This document shows positions 34,862 through 45,080 of a stretch of DNA of 64,000 nt, piece after piece. The translations under genes were made by a program, and so were the position numbers. This DNA is from an uncultured Flavobacteriaceae bacterium. Its GTDB lineage: Bacteria; Bacteroidota; Bacteroidia; Flavobacteriales; Flavobacteriaceae. The stretch spans positions 639,501-703,500 of the forward strand of contig CALSLW010000001.1 in the NCBI GenBank assembly GCA_943787295.1. Reading direction: 5' to 3'. Within the stretch, counting starts at the first letter, position 1, and every line of letters begins with the position of its first letter. The notes beneath the pieces were generated by a model. The model did not search any database, had not been told where the DNA came from, and was given only the letters and a program-made list of their open reading frames with translations.

Positions 34862-37171
34862 TTAGTTCTGTACGATTTTTAAATTTTCTTTTGATAACTG
34901 TTCTGGCTTCCCGTTTAAGAGAACCGCTATTTCTTCGCCCTCTACCAACTGCACACGGGCTTTGTTGTGATCTACTTCTATAAAAATTAAACGCCCTCTA
35001 AAATTTAAGTGAAAGGAATAAGAAGTCCAGTGCTTAGAAATTTTTGGAGAAAAACTCAATTGATTTTCTTTCATCGCTACACCGGCAAAACCTTCAATTA
35101 AACTCATCCAAGTTCCAGCCATCGAAGTAATGTGCAAACCTTCATGAACTTCTTTATTATAATCGTTTAAATCTAAGCGTGCTGTTTGCAGGAAATAAGC
35201 ATGTGCTTGATCAATATTATCTAGTTTAACTGACTGAATACAATGGATACAGGGAGATAAAGAAGATTCATGCACCGTGAAATTTTCATAAAAGTCATAG
35301 TGCTTTTTCAATTCTGCAGTAGTAAAATCATCTCCAAAAAAATAAAATCCTTGAAGTAAGTCTGCCTGCTTAATATAGGGAGAACGCAAAATCCTGTCCC
35401 AAGACCAATTTTGATTAATAGGGCGTTGATCCTCTGGGATTTGACTTGCAGGAATCAGCTCTTTATTTAAAAAGCCATCATGTTGAATGTACAAGTCTAA
35501 TTCTTTTGAATACGGCAAATACATTGCCGCGATTATTTCAGTCCAACTGGCAATTTCATCAACAGAAAAGCTAGTTTTCTCACAGATTCGATAAAAGTTT
35601 TCTGGATCAACCTGCTGCATTTCTGTAATCGCATCCTTTGTGTATTGCAAACACCAACGGGCACTGTAATTTGTATACCAGTTATTATCTACATTATTTT
35701 CATATTCATTAGGTCCAGTAACCCCTAGGATTACATATTGTTTTAACTGACTTGAAAAACTGACCCGCTGTGCCCAAAATCGACTGATCCCGATCAAAAC
35801 CTCTAGGCCCATTTCGGCCATATGTGCCACATCTGCAGTATAATCGATGTATTTTTTAATGGCCATGGCAATAGCAGAGTTACGATGGATTTCTTCAAAG
35901 GTAATTTCCCATTCGTTATGACATTCCTCTCCATTCGCTGTAACCATAGGATAGAGTGCAGCTCCATTATTGAACCCTAGTTTTGCTGCATTTTCAATGG
36001 CTTTATCCAATTGAAAATAACGATAGCGCAATAGATTTTTTGCAACTTTAGCATCTTTTGTACCCATATAAAAGGGAAGACAATAAGCCTCTGTATCCCA
36101 ATAAGTAACCCCGCCATACTTTTCGCCTGTAAATCCTTTTGGTCCCACATTAAGACGCGCATCATTTCCAGTATAGGTTTGATTCAACTGGAATATATTA
36201 AAGCGAATCGCCTGTTGTGCTGATACATCCCCTTCGATTTTAATATCTGCTAGGCGCCAAATTTTCTCCCATTCTATTTGATGGAGTTGCAACAATTGAT
36301 CAAAACCAACTGCCTCTACTTGATGAATAACTTTTTTCGCTTGCGGAATAATGTCATCTGTAGGGGTATCCATCGAATTAACATAACCGCCAAAAGTGCT
36401 AATCGTTAGAGCATCATTTGCCTCCATCGATACATCATATTGGAGACCAGCGCTAGTAGGGTCAATTACCCCATCTCCAGTCGCGTCTATTGTTTCTCCG
36501 TTCAATGATAATTGTGTACTATTATAAGTACAAACCGAAAATCCAGTTTTTAAAACTTCTGTAAGGTGTAAAATTTGCCTTCCTTCAATCTTAGTAGAAA
36601 TTGCCTGAGTAAATGGATCATTCCAGTTGGAATCACGATTTGAAGTGTCTAGTTTTAAATGGGGATAAACTGACAATTTCGCTTTAGTATTAAGTAAACT
36701 GATTGTATACTGTGATGCGCCTAACTGTTCAATGGCCATGGATATAAATCGTTTAGCCTCGATATGTATTTTTATTCCATTGTGAAGTTCGACTGTAGAT
36801 ATTCTTTTATACCATCCTTCTTTCATGTTAAGTTCCCGTGAAAATTCTGTAACCTGCTTGCATTGATTGAGATCAACAATTTCATCGTTTACAGAGATTC
36901 TTAGTGAATTCCAAACGGGACAATTCACTGTTTTTGCAAAATAGTTGGGGTAACCTTTTTTCCACCACCCCACCTTAGTTCTATCTGGATAATAAATTCC
37001 TGAAATATAATTTCCAAAAAGACTTTCACCTGAATAGTCTTCTTCAAAATTGGCACGTTGACCAAATTTACCGTTGCCGATACTAAAAATACTTTCAGAT
37101 GCCATAACACGAGAAGCGTCAAAGCCTTCTTCGATTATGGACCACTCATTTTCTTTTATATAGTCAATCAT
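34862..37171 (-). CDS. GH65 disaccharide phosphorylase (maltose phosphorylase-like)
   Basis: 769 aa, no signal peptide, cytoplasmic. The (alpha/alpha)6 catalytic domain carries TYWDTEAYCLPFYM (near 355) and the acid Glu in GVTGPNEYENN (near 486), then phosphate-site residues. It splits maltose (or another alpha-glucobiose) with phosphate into glucose and beta-glucose-1-phosphate. Its start overlaps the stop of beta-phosphoglucomutase by 4 bp, and that enzyme needs exactly this product, which supports phosphorylase over hydrolase. The linkage specificity cannot be read from the sequence. Confidence 0.9.
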   Translation of the reverse strand: MIDYIKENEWSIIEEGFDASRVMASESIFSIGNGKFGQRANFEEDYSGESLFGNYISGIYYPDRTKVGWWKKGYPNYFAKTVNCPVWNSLRISVNDEIVDLNQCKQVTEFSRELNMKEGWYKRISTVELHNGIKIHIEAKRFISMAIEQLGASQYTISLLNTKAKLSVYPHLKLDTSNRDSNWNDPFTQAISTKIEGRQILHLTEVLKTGFSVCTYNSTQLSLNGETIDATGDGVIDPTSAGLQYDVSMEANDALTISTFGGYVNSMDTPTDDIIPQAKKVIHQVEAVGFDQLLQLHQIEWEKIWRLADIKIEGDVSAQQAIRFNIFQLNQTYTGNDARLNVGPKGFTGEKYGGVTYWDTEAYCLPFYMGTKDAKVAKNLLRYRYFQLDKAIENAAKLGFNNGAALYPMVTANGEECHNEWEITFEEIHRNSAIAMAIKKYIDYTADVAHMAEMGLEVLIGISRFWAQRVSFSSQLKQYVILGVTGPNEYENNVDNNWYTNYSARWCLQYTKDAITEMQQVDPENFYRICEKTSFSVDEIASWTEIIAAMYLPYSKELDLYIQHDGFLNKELIPASQIPEDQRPINQNWSWDRILRSPYIKQADLLQGFYFFGDDFTTAELKKHYDFYENFTVHESSLSPCIHCIQSVKLDNIDQAHAYFLQTARLDLNDYNKEVHEGLHITSMAGTWMSLIEGFAGVAMKENQLSFSPKISKHWTSYSFHLNFRGRLIFIEVDHNKARVQLVEGEEIAVLLNGKPEQLSKENLKIVQN

Positions 37172-37830
37172 AGTTTAAAATCGTTTAAAGAGATTTCTTT
37201 AAAATTTTTGCAAACCCTGGATGCTATTGACAAACTTTCAATATCTCCTATTCCTACTGTAGTCATTCCTATTGCATTAGCCGCTTCAATTCCTGCTGTT
37301 GAATCTTCAAAAACAACACAGTCTTTCGGGGATGTTTTCGACTGATTAGCCGCTAACTCAAAGCCTTCTGGATCCGGCTTAGAACGAGTTACATCGTTGC
37401 CATCAACTAAAACATCAAACAAGTGAATGATATTGAGTTTTGTCAAAATAAGTTTGGCGTTCTTACTAGAAGAATAAAGGGCTATGGGGTGATTCTTTTC
37501 TTTTGCTTCAAGCATAAATTGATGAACACCTTCCATAATATCCTCTTCAGAGAGGGACGAAAGTAAACCAAGATAGCGTTCGTTTTTTTCTTCAAGTAAG
37601 CGATCAAATGTTTGAGGGGAAACTTCTTTTCCCGCCCATTTCACTATTTTTTTTAAGGAATCCACACGACTAACTCCCTTCAATGCTTCGTTATCTGCTG
37701 GAGAAATCTCATACTCTAAAAAAGCAGCTGTCTCTTTCCAAGCTTCAAAATGGTAGGCTTCGGTTTTGGTGATAACACCATCTAAATCAAAAATAAATGT
37801 AGGATATTGTTCTGTTTTCATTAGCTTCAA
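37168..37830 (-). CDS. pgmB: Beta-phosphoglucomutase
   Basis: 220 aa, HAD fold. FIFDLDGVITKTEAYHF (nucleophile Asp and acid/base Asp), the SSKNA and KPDPEGF motifs and VVFEDSTAGIEAA identify the family. It converts beta-glucose-1-phosphate to glucose-6-phosphate. It is coupled by 4-bp overlaps both to the MFS gene upstream and to GH65 downstream, giving a compact route from imported maltose to glycolysis. Confidence 0.93.
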   Translation of the reverse strand: MKLMKTEQYPTFIFDLDGVITKTEAYHFEAWKETAAFLEYEISPADNEALKGVSRVDSLKKIVKWAGKEVSPQTFDRLLEEKNERYLGLLSSLSEEDIMEGVHQFMLEAKEKNHPIALYSSSKNAKLILTKLNIIHLFDVLVDGNDVTRSKPDPEGFELAANQSKTSPKDCVVFEDSTAGIEAANAIGMTTVGIGDIESLSIASRVCKNFKEISLNDFKL

Positions 37831-39179
37831 TTAGATTCGTCAATAAGAAAATTTAGTCCTGCAGCAATCAGCAATGACAATCCTGCAATTACCATGGCAT
37901 ATATGGAGGCTTCGCCAAAGAGGGAGGACAAATAATTGATTCCACCAGTAGCAGCAATGATTTGAGGCAGAACAATAAACATATTAAACAAGCCCATAGT
38001 CACCCCCATGTTTTCTTCGTCTACTGCACCAGATAACATCGCATAAGGCATGGACAAAACGCTTCCCCAGGCAAACCCAATCAAAGTAAAGGAAAGACCC
38101 AAATATGCGGGATTACTCATCCCGTACATTAAAAGAAATCCAACCCCTCCTAATGCTAAGGAAAACATATGTACATACTTGCGACTAATCTTTCTTTTGG
38201 CGGTGTAAAATGTAAGTACTAGAGCAAAAAGCATTGAAGATAATCCATAAATCCCCATATAGGAACCTGTACTATTAGAGGCAGATTGAAATTTCGCATT
38301 AGCTTGATTGAATAATTCGGCTTCTTGCACTATATCTAAATTGTAGGTCGATATTTCAGGATAAGGTGCATTAAATACGTGTTCGGTTATCGCTGGGTTA
38401 GCCATACTCCACATGGTGAAAAACGCAAACCAACTAAAGAATTGAATCAATCCCAGTTTTTTCATCGTTAAGGGCATAGACAAAAACTGTGATGTAAAGT
38501 CTTTTAGGCCTTCGCCAAAAGTTTTATTTTTCTTGAGTTTAAAGGCAGCTAAGTCCTTTGGAGGATACTCACTAGTGGTGAAAATAGTATACAAAATTGC
38601 AGACAAGAACACTACTGCTCCGATTGCAAAAGCAAACTTAATTGATGGAGGTATTTCTCCTGGTAATGCTTCGTTACTAACCCCTATTTGTGTTACAAAC
38701 CACGGTAAGTTACTCGCTATCCAAGTTCCAATCCCAATGATAAGTGTTTGCATAACAAACCCATAAGTTCGTTGTTCCTCTAACAATTTATCTGCCACTA
38801 AAGCACGGAAAGGTTCCATACTAATATTGATCGATGCATCTAGAATCCATAAAAATCCTGCTGCAATCCATAAAGTTGGAGAGTAAGGAACAAAAAATAA
38901 GGCCAATGAACTCAAGATTGCCCCGACTAAAAAATAGGGCTTTCTCCTTCCTAATGTTGGATGCCAAGTGTTATCACTCATGTATCCAATGATGGGTTGA
39001 ACAATTAATCCAGTAAGAGGGGCGGCAATCCACAATAGAGGTATATCTGATTTATCCGCACCAAGGGTTTGGAAAATACGTGACATAAATCCACCCTGAA
39101 GGGCAAACCCAAATTGTATTCCGAGAAATCCAAAACTCATGTTCCAGATTTGCCAGAAGCGCAAACGTGTTTTTTTCAT
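37827..39179 (-). CDS. MFS sugar transporter (maltose/SLC45-like)
   Basis: 450 aa with about twelve membrane segments. The start (LRFWQIWNMSFGFLGIQFGF) and LTGLIVQPIIGYMSD with RRKPYFLVG are typical of the MFS carriers found in Bacteroidota alpha-glucan loci. It moves malto-oligosaccharides or maltose across the inner membrane, so that the cytoplasmic GH65 can act. It is the first gene of the minus-strand operon. A perfect inverted repeat lies in its upstream region. Confidence 0.88.
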   Translation of the reverse strand: MKKTRLRFWQIWNMSFGFLGIQFGFALQGGFMSRIFQTLGADKSDIPLLWIAAPLTGLIVQPIIGYMSDNTWHPTLGRRKPYFLVGAILSSLALFFVPYSPTLWIAAGFLWILDASINISMEPFRALVADKLLEEQRTYGFVMQTLIIGIGTWIASNLPWFVTQIGVSNEALPGEIPPSIKFAFAIGAVVFLSAILYTIFTTSEYPPKDLAAFKLKKNKTFGEGLKDFTSQFLSMPLTMKKLGLIQFFSWFAFFTMWSMANPAITEHVFNAPYPEISTYNLDIVQEAELFNQANAKFQSASNSTGSYMGIYGLSSMLFALVLTFYTAKRKISRKYVHMFSLALGGVGFLLMYGMSNPAYLGLSFTLIGFAWGSVLSMPYAMLSGAVDEENMGVTMGLFNMFIVLPQIIAATGGINYLSSLFGEASIYAMVIAGLSLLIAAGLNFLIDESN

Positions 39180-39210
39180 TATCCGATAAATGACGAAAGG
39201 AAATGTCCCT

Positions 39211-39248
39211 TCAAATTATAAATAGTGAGAAGTGAACTTATAATTTGA
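39211..39248. promoter_or_regulatory. Perfect 11-bp inverted repeat between lacI and the MFS operon
   Basis: TCAAATTATAA (39211-39221) and TTATAATTTGA (39238-39248) are exact complements with a 16-bp spacer. It may be an operator or a 5' leader hairpin of the MFS operon. No T run follows on the minus strand, so it is not an ordinary lacI terminator. Confidence 0.4.
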
Positions 39249-39286
39249 TCTAGCAAATGTAGTATATTTTTTTAAATAACTAAATA

Positions 39287-40324
39287 TTAAGTGGATTCTC
39301 GCTCAATGATAGAGCATTTTATAATCTTAGTAAAGTTTTCTTCAACGGGGTATTGATCCTTCAATTTATTGATCAATAATTCTGCAGAAGATTCTCCGAT
39401 CTCTTCAGCATGTTGACTCACGGTAGTTAAACTGGGAAATGAATATCTAGAAATCACCCCATCTGTAAAGCAAATCAAAGCAATGTCTTTTGGAATATTT
39501 AATTTTCGCTTTCGCATAACCTTCATGGCAGAGGCAGCATAAATTTCGTTTACTGCGAAAATTCCATCAAAATGAATTTCTTGATCGAGCAAGTTTTCGA
39601 TTTGCCACTCCAGATCGAACATTTCTTGTTCTGAGTTTTTATTATCAATCACCTTTATGATCAAATTATTATCAGCGATGATATGCTGCTTTTTTAACGC
39701 CTCTAGATAGCCCTGTGTTCTCAAATTACCAACACTGATATAATCTTGTGTAGTTAATAACAGTATGTTTTTTCGTCCTTTTTCAATAAGGAAAGTAGTT
39801 GCAGCCTCTGCTCCACCCTTGTCATCTACAATTACTTTATCGCACTTTAAATCATTAAACACTCGATCAAAAAGCACCACCGGCATCCCCAGATCAATGG
39901 TTTCTTGAATGTGATGAAAATCTTGTTTTTTTAGGGTTTCCTTTGCAATTGAGACAATAAACCCATCAATATGACCATTAGCTAAAGTCTCCATATTGAG
40001 GACTTCTTTCTCAAAAGACTCATTTGAAACAGCAATAATAACGTTATAACCACTTTGATTGGCAAACTTCTCTATGCCATTAATAACATTAGAAAAAAAG
40101 TAATGAACAATCTCAGGAATGATAACGCCTATCGTTTTAGTCTTTCTATTCTTAAGACTCAAGGCGATATTATTAGGGCGGTAATTGTGTGCCTTAGCAA
40201 AGGCTATTATTTTTTGGCGTGTATCTTCTCCAATTTCAGGACTATTTTTTAAGGATTTTGAAACCGTAGAAATAGAAACGTTTAATTCGTTTGCGATTTC
40301 TTTTAATGTTATCCGTTTTTTCAT
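39287..40324 (-). CDS. LacI-family transcriptional regulator of the glucan locus
   Basis: 345 aa. The N-terminal HTH (LKEIANELNVSISTVSKSL) is followed by a hinge helix (YRPNNIALSLKNRKT) and a periplasmic-binding-like sensor domain with VIIPEIVHYFFSNVINGIE and FDRVFNDLKCDKVIVDDKGG. It probably senses a sugar or sugar phosphate. It lies between the two divergent arms of the locus. Two related palindromes before susC are its likely operators. Confidence 0.92.
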   Translation of the reverse strand: MKKRITLKEIANELNVSISTVSKSLKNSPEIGEDTRQKIIAFAKAHNYRPNNIALSLKNRKTKTIGVIIPEIVHYFFSNVINGIEKFANQSGYNVIIAVSNESFEKEVLNMETLANGHIDGFIVSIAKETLKKQDFHHIQETIDLGMPVVLFDRVFNDLKCDKVIVDDKGGAEAATTFLIEKGRKNILLLTTQDYISVGNLRTQGYLEALKKQHIIADNNLIIKVIDNKNSEQEMFDLEWQIENLLDQEIHFDGIFAVNEIYAASAMKVMRKRKLNIPKDIALICFTDGVISRYSFPSLTTVSQHAEEIGESSAELLINKLKDQYPVEENFTKIIKCSIIEREST

Positions 40325-40412
40325 TTTCTAGAAAAAGGTAGGGTTGATATAAGTTTTACCTAAAATTAAGGTTTTAATCAGAATGAATTAATAAAAAATA
40401 AAAGTTATTAAC

Positions 40413-40450
40413 ACTACATCGTTGTAGTAACCCAACTATCACGTTGTAGT
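40413..40450. promoter_or_regulatory. Two LacI-type operators upstream of susC
   Basis: ACTACATCGTTGTAGT (40413-40428) has 6-bp arms and a TCGT centre. ACTATCACGTTGTAGT (40435-40450) matches it at 13 of 16 positions. Starts are 22 bp apart, about two helical turns, which fits cooperative binding of two dimers of the neighbouring LacI protein. Confidence 0.6.
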
Positions 40451-40548
40451 GAATTTCACCTCTTTGGTTTATTATGTGGAGATGGGAATTTATTTCTATA
40501 TTGGAAACGAGAAGTGGATTTTTTTATTAAAAAACCAAAACTATATTT

Positions 40549-43461
40549 ATGAAATTAATAAAAATGCAATGTTTGCTTGCGCTCTTGCTATCCTCTGTGA
40601 TGGTTGCGCAACAAACGGTTTCAGGTTTAGTTACTGATGCAGAAGGCACACCATTGCCAGGCGCTACAGTAATTGTACAAGGAACTAGTAATGGAGTTAC
40701 TTCAGATTTTGATGGAAATTACAGCATCAATGTCGAGCGGGGACAAACCCTAGAAGCCAGTTTTATCGGTTATCAATCTACCACCGTCCTCGTTGAGGAT
40801 CAAGATCAAATCAATTTGAGTCTTGAACAAGACAACGAACTCGATGAAGTGGTCGTTATTGGCTATGGAGAGGCACTGAAAAAGGACCTTACGGGTACCT
40901 TAGACGTTGTTAATTCTGAAAACTTTACCAAAGGTTCTGTAGTATCTGCACAGCAACTTATTCAAGGTAAAGTCGCAGGAGTTTCAATAGTAACAAACAG
41001 TGGTGCACCTGGTGATGGTGCAAATGTGTTAATTCGTGGGATTGGCTCATTAAATCTCAACAACAACCCTTTGTTTGTCGTAGATGGTATTCCACTAGAC
41101 AGCGGTGGTGTTGGTGGTTCACGGAACGCACTCAATGTTATCAACCCAAATGATATTGCTAGTATGACAGTGTTAAAAGATGCTTCAGCGACAGCAATTT
41201 ATGGTTCTAGAGCAGCAAATGGAGTGATTTTAATTACGACTAAAAAAGGAAAATCTGGTGAAATCAAATATGAGTTCAGTACACGTATTACAAATTTCCA
41301 GCCAATCAATTTTGTAGATGTTTTGAATGCAAGTGAATTTACACAAGCAGTAAACGCAACAGAAGACACTGATATCATTGCACGTTTAGGCAATGATGAT
41401 ACAGACTGGCAAGACGAGATTTACAACGACGCTCTTGGTACTAACAATACTTTTTCTGCTTCAGGTGATATCAAAGGGGTTCCATTTCGTTTTTCATTAG
41501 GACATACTGATCAGGATGGAATTCTAGCAAGTGATAATTTTCAACGTTCTACTTTATCCCTGAATGTTGCCCCTCAATTTCTAGATGGCAGTCTTCGTGT
41601 AAATCTAAACTCACGATATGTATATACAGAAAATGATTTTGCTAATCGTGGAGCAATTGGATCTGCTGCCTTTTTTGATCCTACAAAACCCGTTTATGAC
41701 ACTAATTCACCTTATGGTAATTATTATACCTGGTTAGACAACGATGGAACAAAATTAGCACTCTCACCGGTTAACCCATTAGCGCTTTTAAATTTAACTG
41801 ACGATGAATCAACGGTCAACCGATTGATTGCTAACATAAAAATAGATTATGATCTACCTGTTGAGGGTTTAAAGGCGACTATTAATGCTGGTTTAGACAA
41901 CTCTACCGGAAAAGGCTTTACATCTGAAGATCCTAATTTACCAAACGATGCAGTTGGGTTTAATGGTCGAAACAATGATTATGATAACACATCAACTAAT
42001 ATGCTATTTGATGCTTATCTTACTTATAATAAAGATTTGACAAATAGCAACTTTTCGGTAACTGCTGGTCATTCTTATCAGAGTTTTGAATACGACAACA
42101 GCTCTACAAATGCTGTTGAATTTCTTAACTCAGATAATACCGTCAATACAGATACATCGATCACAGAAACATTAATCGATAAATCGAAAAATGTTTTGCT
42201 TTCTTATTTTGGAAGGGCGAATTACAACTTTAATGATCGCTATTTAATTACGGCAACACTTAGAGCTGATGCATCTTCAAAATTACCTTCTGAAGATCGA
42301 TGGGGAACATTCTTTTCAACCGCTTTTGCATGGAATTTACACAACGAAAGTTTTGGCATAGATTCAGTTTTTGACGAATTGAAACTTCGTGTTGGTTATG
42401 GAGAAATTGGGAATGTAAATGGACTAGGAGATTATAATTTCTTAACCCGTTACACCCGAAGTGATATTCAATCACAATATGGATTTGGGAGTAATTCTTA
42501 CACCACTTACAGGCCTGCACCTATTAACAAAGAATTGCGATGGGAGGTTGGCCAGACCTATAACGCAGGAATTGATTTTAGCCTAGCTAATTTTGGCCTA
42601 AGTGGAACAGTAAATGCATATATCAAAAACACCAATGATTTGATTGCTACAGCTATTGTAGATCCTTTTACCAACTTTGGAACATCTATCTCTGCAAATA
42701 TTGGAGATATGGAAAACAAAGGAATCGAGGTAGAATTAAATTATACCGTTGTTGACACAGAAGATTTTGGGTTTAGTTTAAGCTATAATGTGGCGATGAA
42801 CGACAACACCATTACACGTTTAGAAAATGAACAAAATGTAGGGAGTCTAGGACTAGGTAACAACCTTCAACGTCATGAGGAAGGCAAATCTCCTTTTGCA
42901 TATTATGTCTACAAGCAAATTTATGATGCAAATGGAAAGCCTATTGAAGGCGCCTATGCTGACTTAAATGGTGATGGACTAATCAATATCGATGATCGTT
43001 ATTTCTACAAAGATCCTTATGCAGATGTTCTAATGGGGCTTACAGCAAATCTTCGTTACAAGCAATTTGACCTTAGTGTAGTTTCGCGTGCAAGTATCGG
43101 AAACTACAGTTATAATCAAATGTCTGCTTCGTCGAATTTGTCACAAATCACCAATTTGAGTCGTTTATCTAATGTTCACCAGGATTATCTCGACACTGGT
43201 TTCTTATTCTTCTCTGATAAGAATACTGTAAGTGATCATTATATACAAAACGCTTCTTTCTTCCGATTAGACAACATTACCCTGGGGTATACCTTTGAGA
43301 ATGCTATTCAAGACAATCCATTACGTATTTATCTAACAGGAGACAATCTCTTTGTAGCGACTAATTATAATGGTATTGATCCTGAAATTACAGGAGGAAT
43401 TGACAGTAACTTCTATCCACGATCAAGAGCAATTGCACTTGGTCTTGACTTAACATTTTAA
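40549..43461 (+). CDS. SusC-like TonB-dependent outer-membrane glycan transporter
   Basis: 970 aa. A signal peptide (VMVAQQTVSG) is followed by a carboxypeptidase-like domain (GLVTDAEGTPLPGATVIVQG), the SusC-type plug (DEVVVIGYGEALKKDLTGT; GSLNLNNNPLFVVDGIPLD; VLKDASATAIYGSRAANGV) and a barrel ending LGLDLTF. It forms the channel under the SusD lid and pulls oligosaccharides into the periplasm. The SusD gene follows by 9 bp. The substrate, alpha-glucan, is inferred from the three GH13 and the GH65 genes. Confidence 0.95.
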   Translation: MKLIKMQCLLALLLSSVMVAQQTVSGLVTDAEGTPLPGATVIVQGTSNGVTSDFDGNYSINVERGQTLEASFIGYQSTTVLVEDQDQINLSLEQDNELDEVVVIGYGEALKKDLTGTLDVVNSENFTKGSVVSAQQLIQGKVAGVSIVTNSGAPGDGANVLIRGIGSLNLNNNPLFVVDGIPLDSGGVGGSRNALNVINPNDIASMTVLKDASATAIYGSRAANGVILITTKKGKSGEIKYEFSTRITNFQPINFVDVLNASEFTQAVNATEDTDIIARLGNDDTDWQDEIYNDALGTNNTFSASGDIKGVPFRFSLGHTDQDGILASDNFQRSTLSLNVAPQFLDGSLRVNLNSRYVYTENDFANRGAIGSAAFFDPTKPVYDTNSPYGNYYTWLDNDGTKLALSPVNPLALLNLTDDESTVNRLIANIKIDYDLPVEGLKATINAGLDNSTGKGFTSEDPNLPNDAVGFNGRNNDYDNTSTNMLFDAYLTYNKDLTNSNFSVTAGHSYQSFEYDNSSTNAVEFLNSDNTVNTDTSITETLIDKSKNVLLSYFGRANYNFNDRYLITATLRADASSKLPSEDRWGTFFSTAFAWNLHNESFGIDSVFDELKLRVGYGEIGNVNGLGDYNFLTRYTRSDIQSQYGFGSNSYTTYRPAPINKELRWEVGQTYNAGIDFSLANFGLSGTVNAYIKNTNDLIATAIVDPFTNFGTSISANIGDMENKGIEVELNYTVVDTEDFGFSLSYNVAMNDNTITRLENEQNVGSLGLGNNLQRHEEGKSPFAYYVYKQIYDANGKPIEGAYADLNGDGLINIDDRYFYKDPYADVLMGLTANLRYKQFDLSVVSRASIGNYSYNQMSASSNLSQITNLSRLSNVHQDYLDTGFLFFSDKNTVSDHYIQNASFFRLDNITLGYTFENAIQDNPLRIYLTGDNLFVATNYNGIDPEITGGIDSNFYPRSRAIALGLDLTF

Positions 43462-43470
43462 TCCACTACT

Positions 43471-45078
43471 ATGAAAAAAATAATTTATTTATTTACGATT
43501 GTAGCTTTGACAATTTCATGTCATAAAGATTTGGATCAAAATCCCATTGATCCAGATCTTTTTACAGAAGTCGAAGTTTACCAAAGCGAAGATGATGCTC
43601 GTGGAGCTTTAGCTAAAGTTTATTCTGCTTTAGCTGTTACAGGGCAACAAGGTCCTGATGGTGATCCAGATATTGATGGAAGCATCTTAGACGAAGGGTT
43701 TTCACAATACACCAGAATTCTTCACACCTTAAATGAAATCTCAACAGACCATGCCGTAGTGGGCTGGGGAGATCCTGGACTACCCAACATTCATGAGTTG
43801 TCTTGGGATGTAAATAACGGTTGGACAAAAGGAATGTATTTTCGTTTGGGACAAGTGGTGTCATTTGCCAATTCATTTATTGAAAACGCAGCAGACTTAG
43901 CCAATAATAGTGACGAAGTAGGATATTACATTGCTGAAGCTCGATTTATTCGTGCTTATGCCTATCTACAATTAATGGATATGTATGCTAATGTACCTTT
44001 AGTTACTACTGTGTCTACAGAACTTCCTGAACAAAGCAATCGAGCAGAGATCTTTGCATTTATTGAATCAGAGCTTATCGCACTTGATGCTGAGTTGAAA
44101 GACCCACAAGCCAATGAATACGGTCGAGTGGACAAAGTTGCAGCATGGGCATTATTATCTCGATTATATCTCAATGCTGAAGTTTATATAGGAGAAGCTA
44201 AATATGCTGAAACTATTACGCAAGCTGAAAAGGTTATGAATTCAGCTTATGCATTGAACACTTCTGATGGAAATAGCAATGGATCAGCCTATGACGAATT
44301 GTTTTTAGCTGACAACAATACAAATGGAGCACAAGACGAGTTTATTTTTCTGATCCAGTTTGACGGAATCAACAGTCAAACTTGGGGAGGAGCAACCTAC
44401 TTAGTTCATGCCTCAATTGGTGGATCAATGGATGCCTCAGCCTTTGGAGTAAATGGAGGTTGGGCCGGTCTTCGCACAACAAAAGCTTTAGTTGATAAAT
44501 TTGGCTATGCCATAACAGCGACAAACGGAAACGGTGAACCTACTGCATGGTCAGATTCTAGAGCGATGTTTCATACAGATGGACAAAACTATGAAATGGC
44601 GAAAATCCCAAAATTCACAGAGGGTTATGCTGTTACTAAGTTTAGAAATGTAGATACCAGCGGCAATGCAGGTTCTGATTCCTCTGGGGACCATGTAGAC
44701 ATGGATCTTCCTATACTGCGATTAGCAGAAGTCTATTTAAACTATGCCGAAGCCGTTGCAAGAGGTGGTGGTGGAAGTGCTAATACTGCACTTGGTTTAA
44801 TTAATCAGTTACGTACAAGAGCTGGAGCACCACAAGCCACAGCAGCAGAAATGAACACCCAATTTGTGATGAATGAGCGCTCGCGTGAATTGTATTGGGA
44901 AGGTACAAGACGTACCGATTTAATTCGCGACGGAAAATTTACAACGGCAGACTACTTATGGCCCTTTAAAGCTGGAGCTGCACTAGGACAGTCAACCGGT
45001 AATCACCGTAATATTTTCCCCATCCCAGAAGATGTTCTTCTTGTTAATCCTAACCTTCAACAAAATCCAAATTATTAA
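43471..45078 (+). CDS. SusD-like surface glycan-binding lipoprotein
   Basis: 535 aa. The lipoprotein signal ends at Cys17 (TISCHKD). Helical TPR-like regions include EARFIRAYAYLQLMDMYANV (near 150-175), and the C-terminal RagB/SusD motifs are NERSRELYWEGTRRTDLIR and LVNPNLQQNPNY. It caps the SusC channel and binds starch-like chains. It lies between susC (9 bp) and the SusE-like gene (2 bp). Confidence 0.94.
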   Translation: MKKIIYLFTIVALTISCHKDLDQNPIDPDLFTEVEVYQSEDDARGALAKVYSALAVTGQQGPDGDPDIDGSILDEGFSQYTRILHTLNEISTDHAVVGWGDPGLPNIHELSWDVNNGWTKGMYFRLGQVVSFANSFIENAADLANNSDEVGYYIAEARFIRAYAYLQLMDMYANVPLVTTVSTELPEQSNRAEIFAFIESELIALDAELKDPQANEYGRVDKVAAWALLSRLYLNAEVYIGEAKYAETITQAEKVMNSAYALNTSDGNSNGSAYDELFLADNNTNGAQDEFIFLIQFDGINSQTWGGATYLVHASIGGSMDASAFGVNGGWAGLRTTKALVDKFGYAITATNGNGEPTAWSDSRAMFHTDGQNYEMAKIPKFTEGYAVTKFRNVDTSGNAGSDSSGDHVDMDLPILRLAEVYLNYAEAVARGGGGSANTALGLINQLRTRAGAPQATAAEMNTQFVMNERSRELYWEGTRRTDLIRDGKFTTADYLWPFKAGAALGQSTGNHRNIFPIPEDVLLVNPNLQQNPNY

Positions 45079-45080
45079 TT

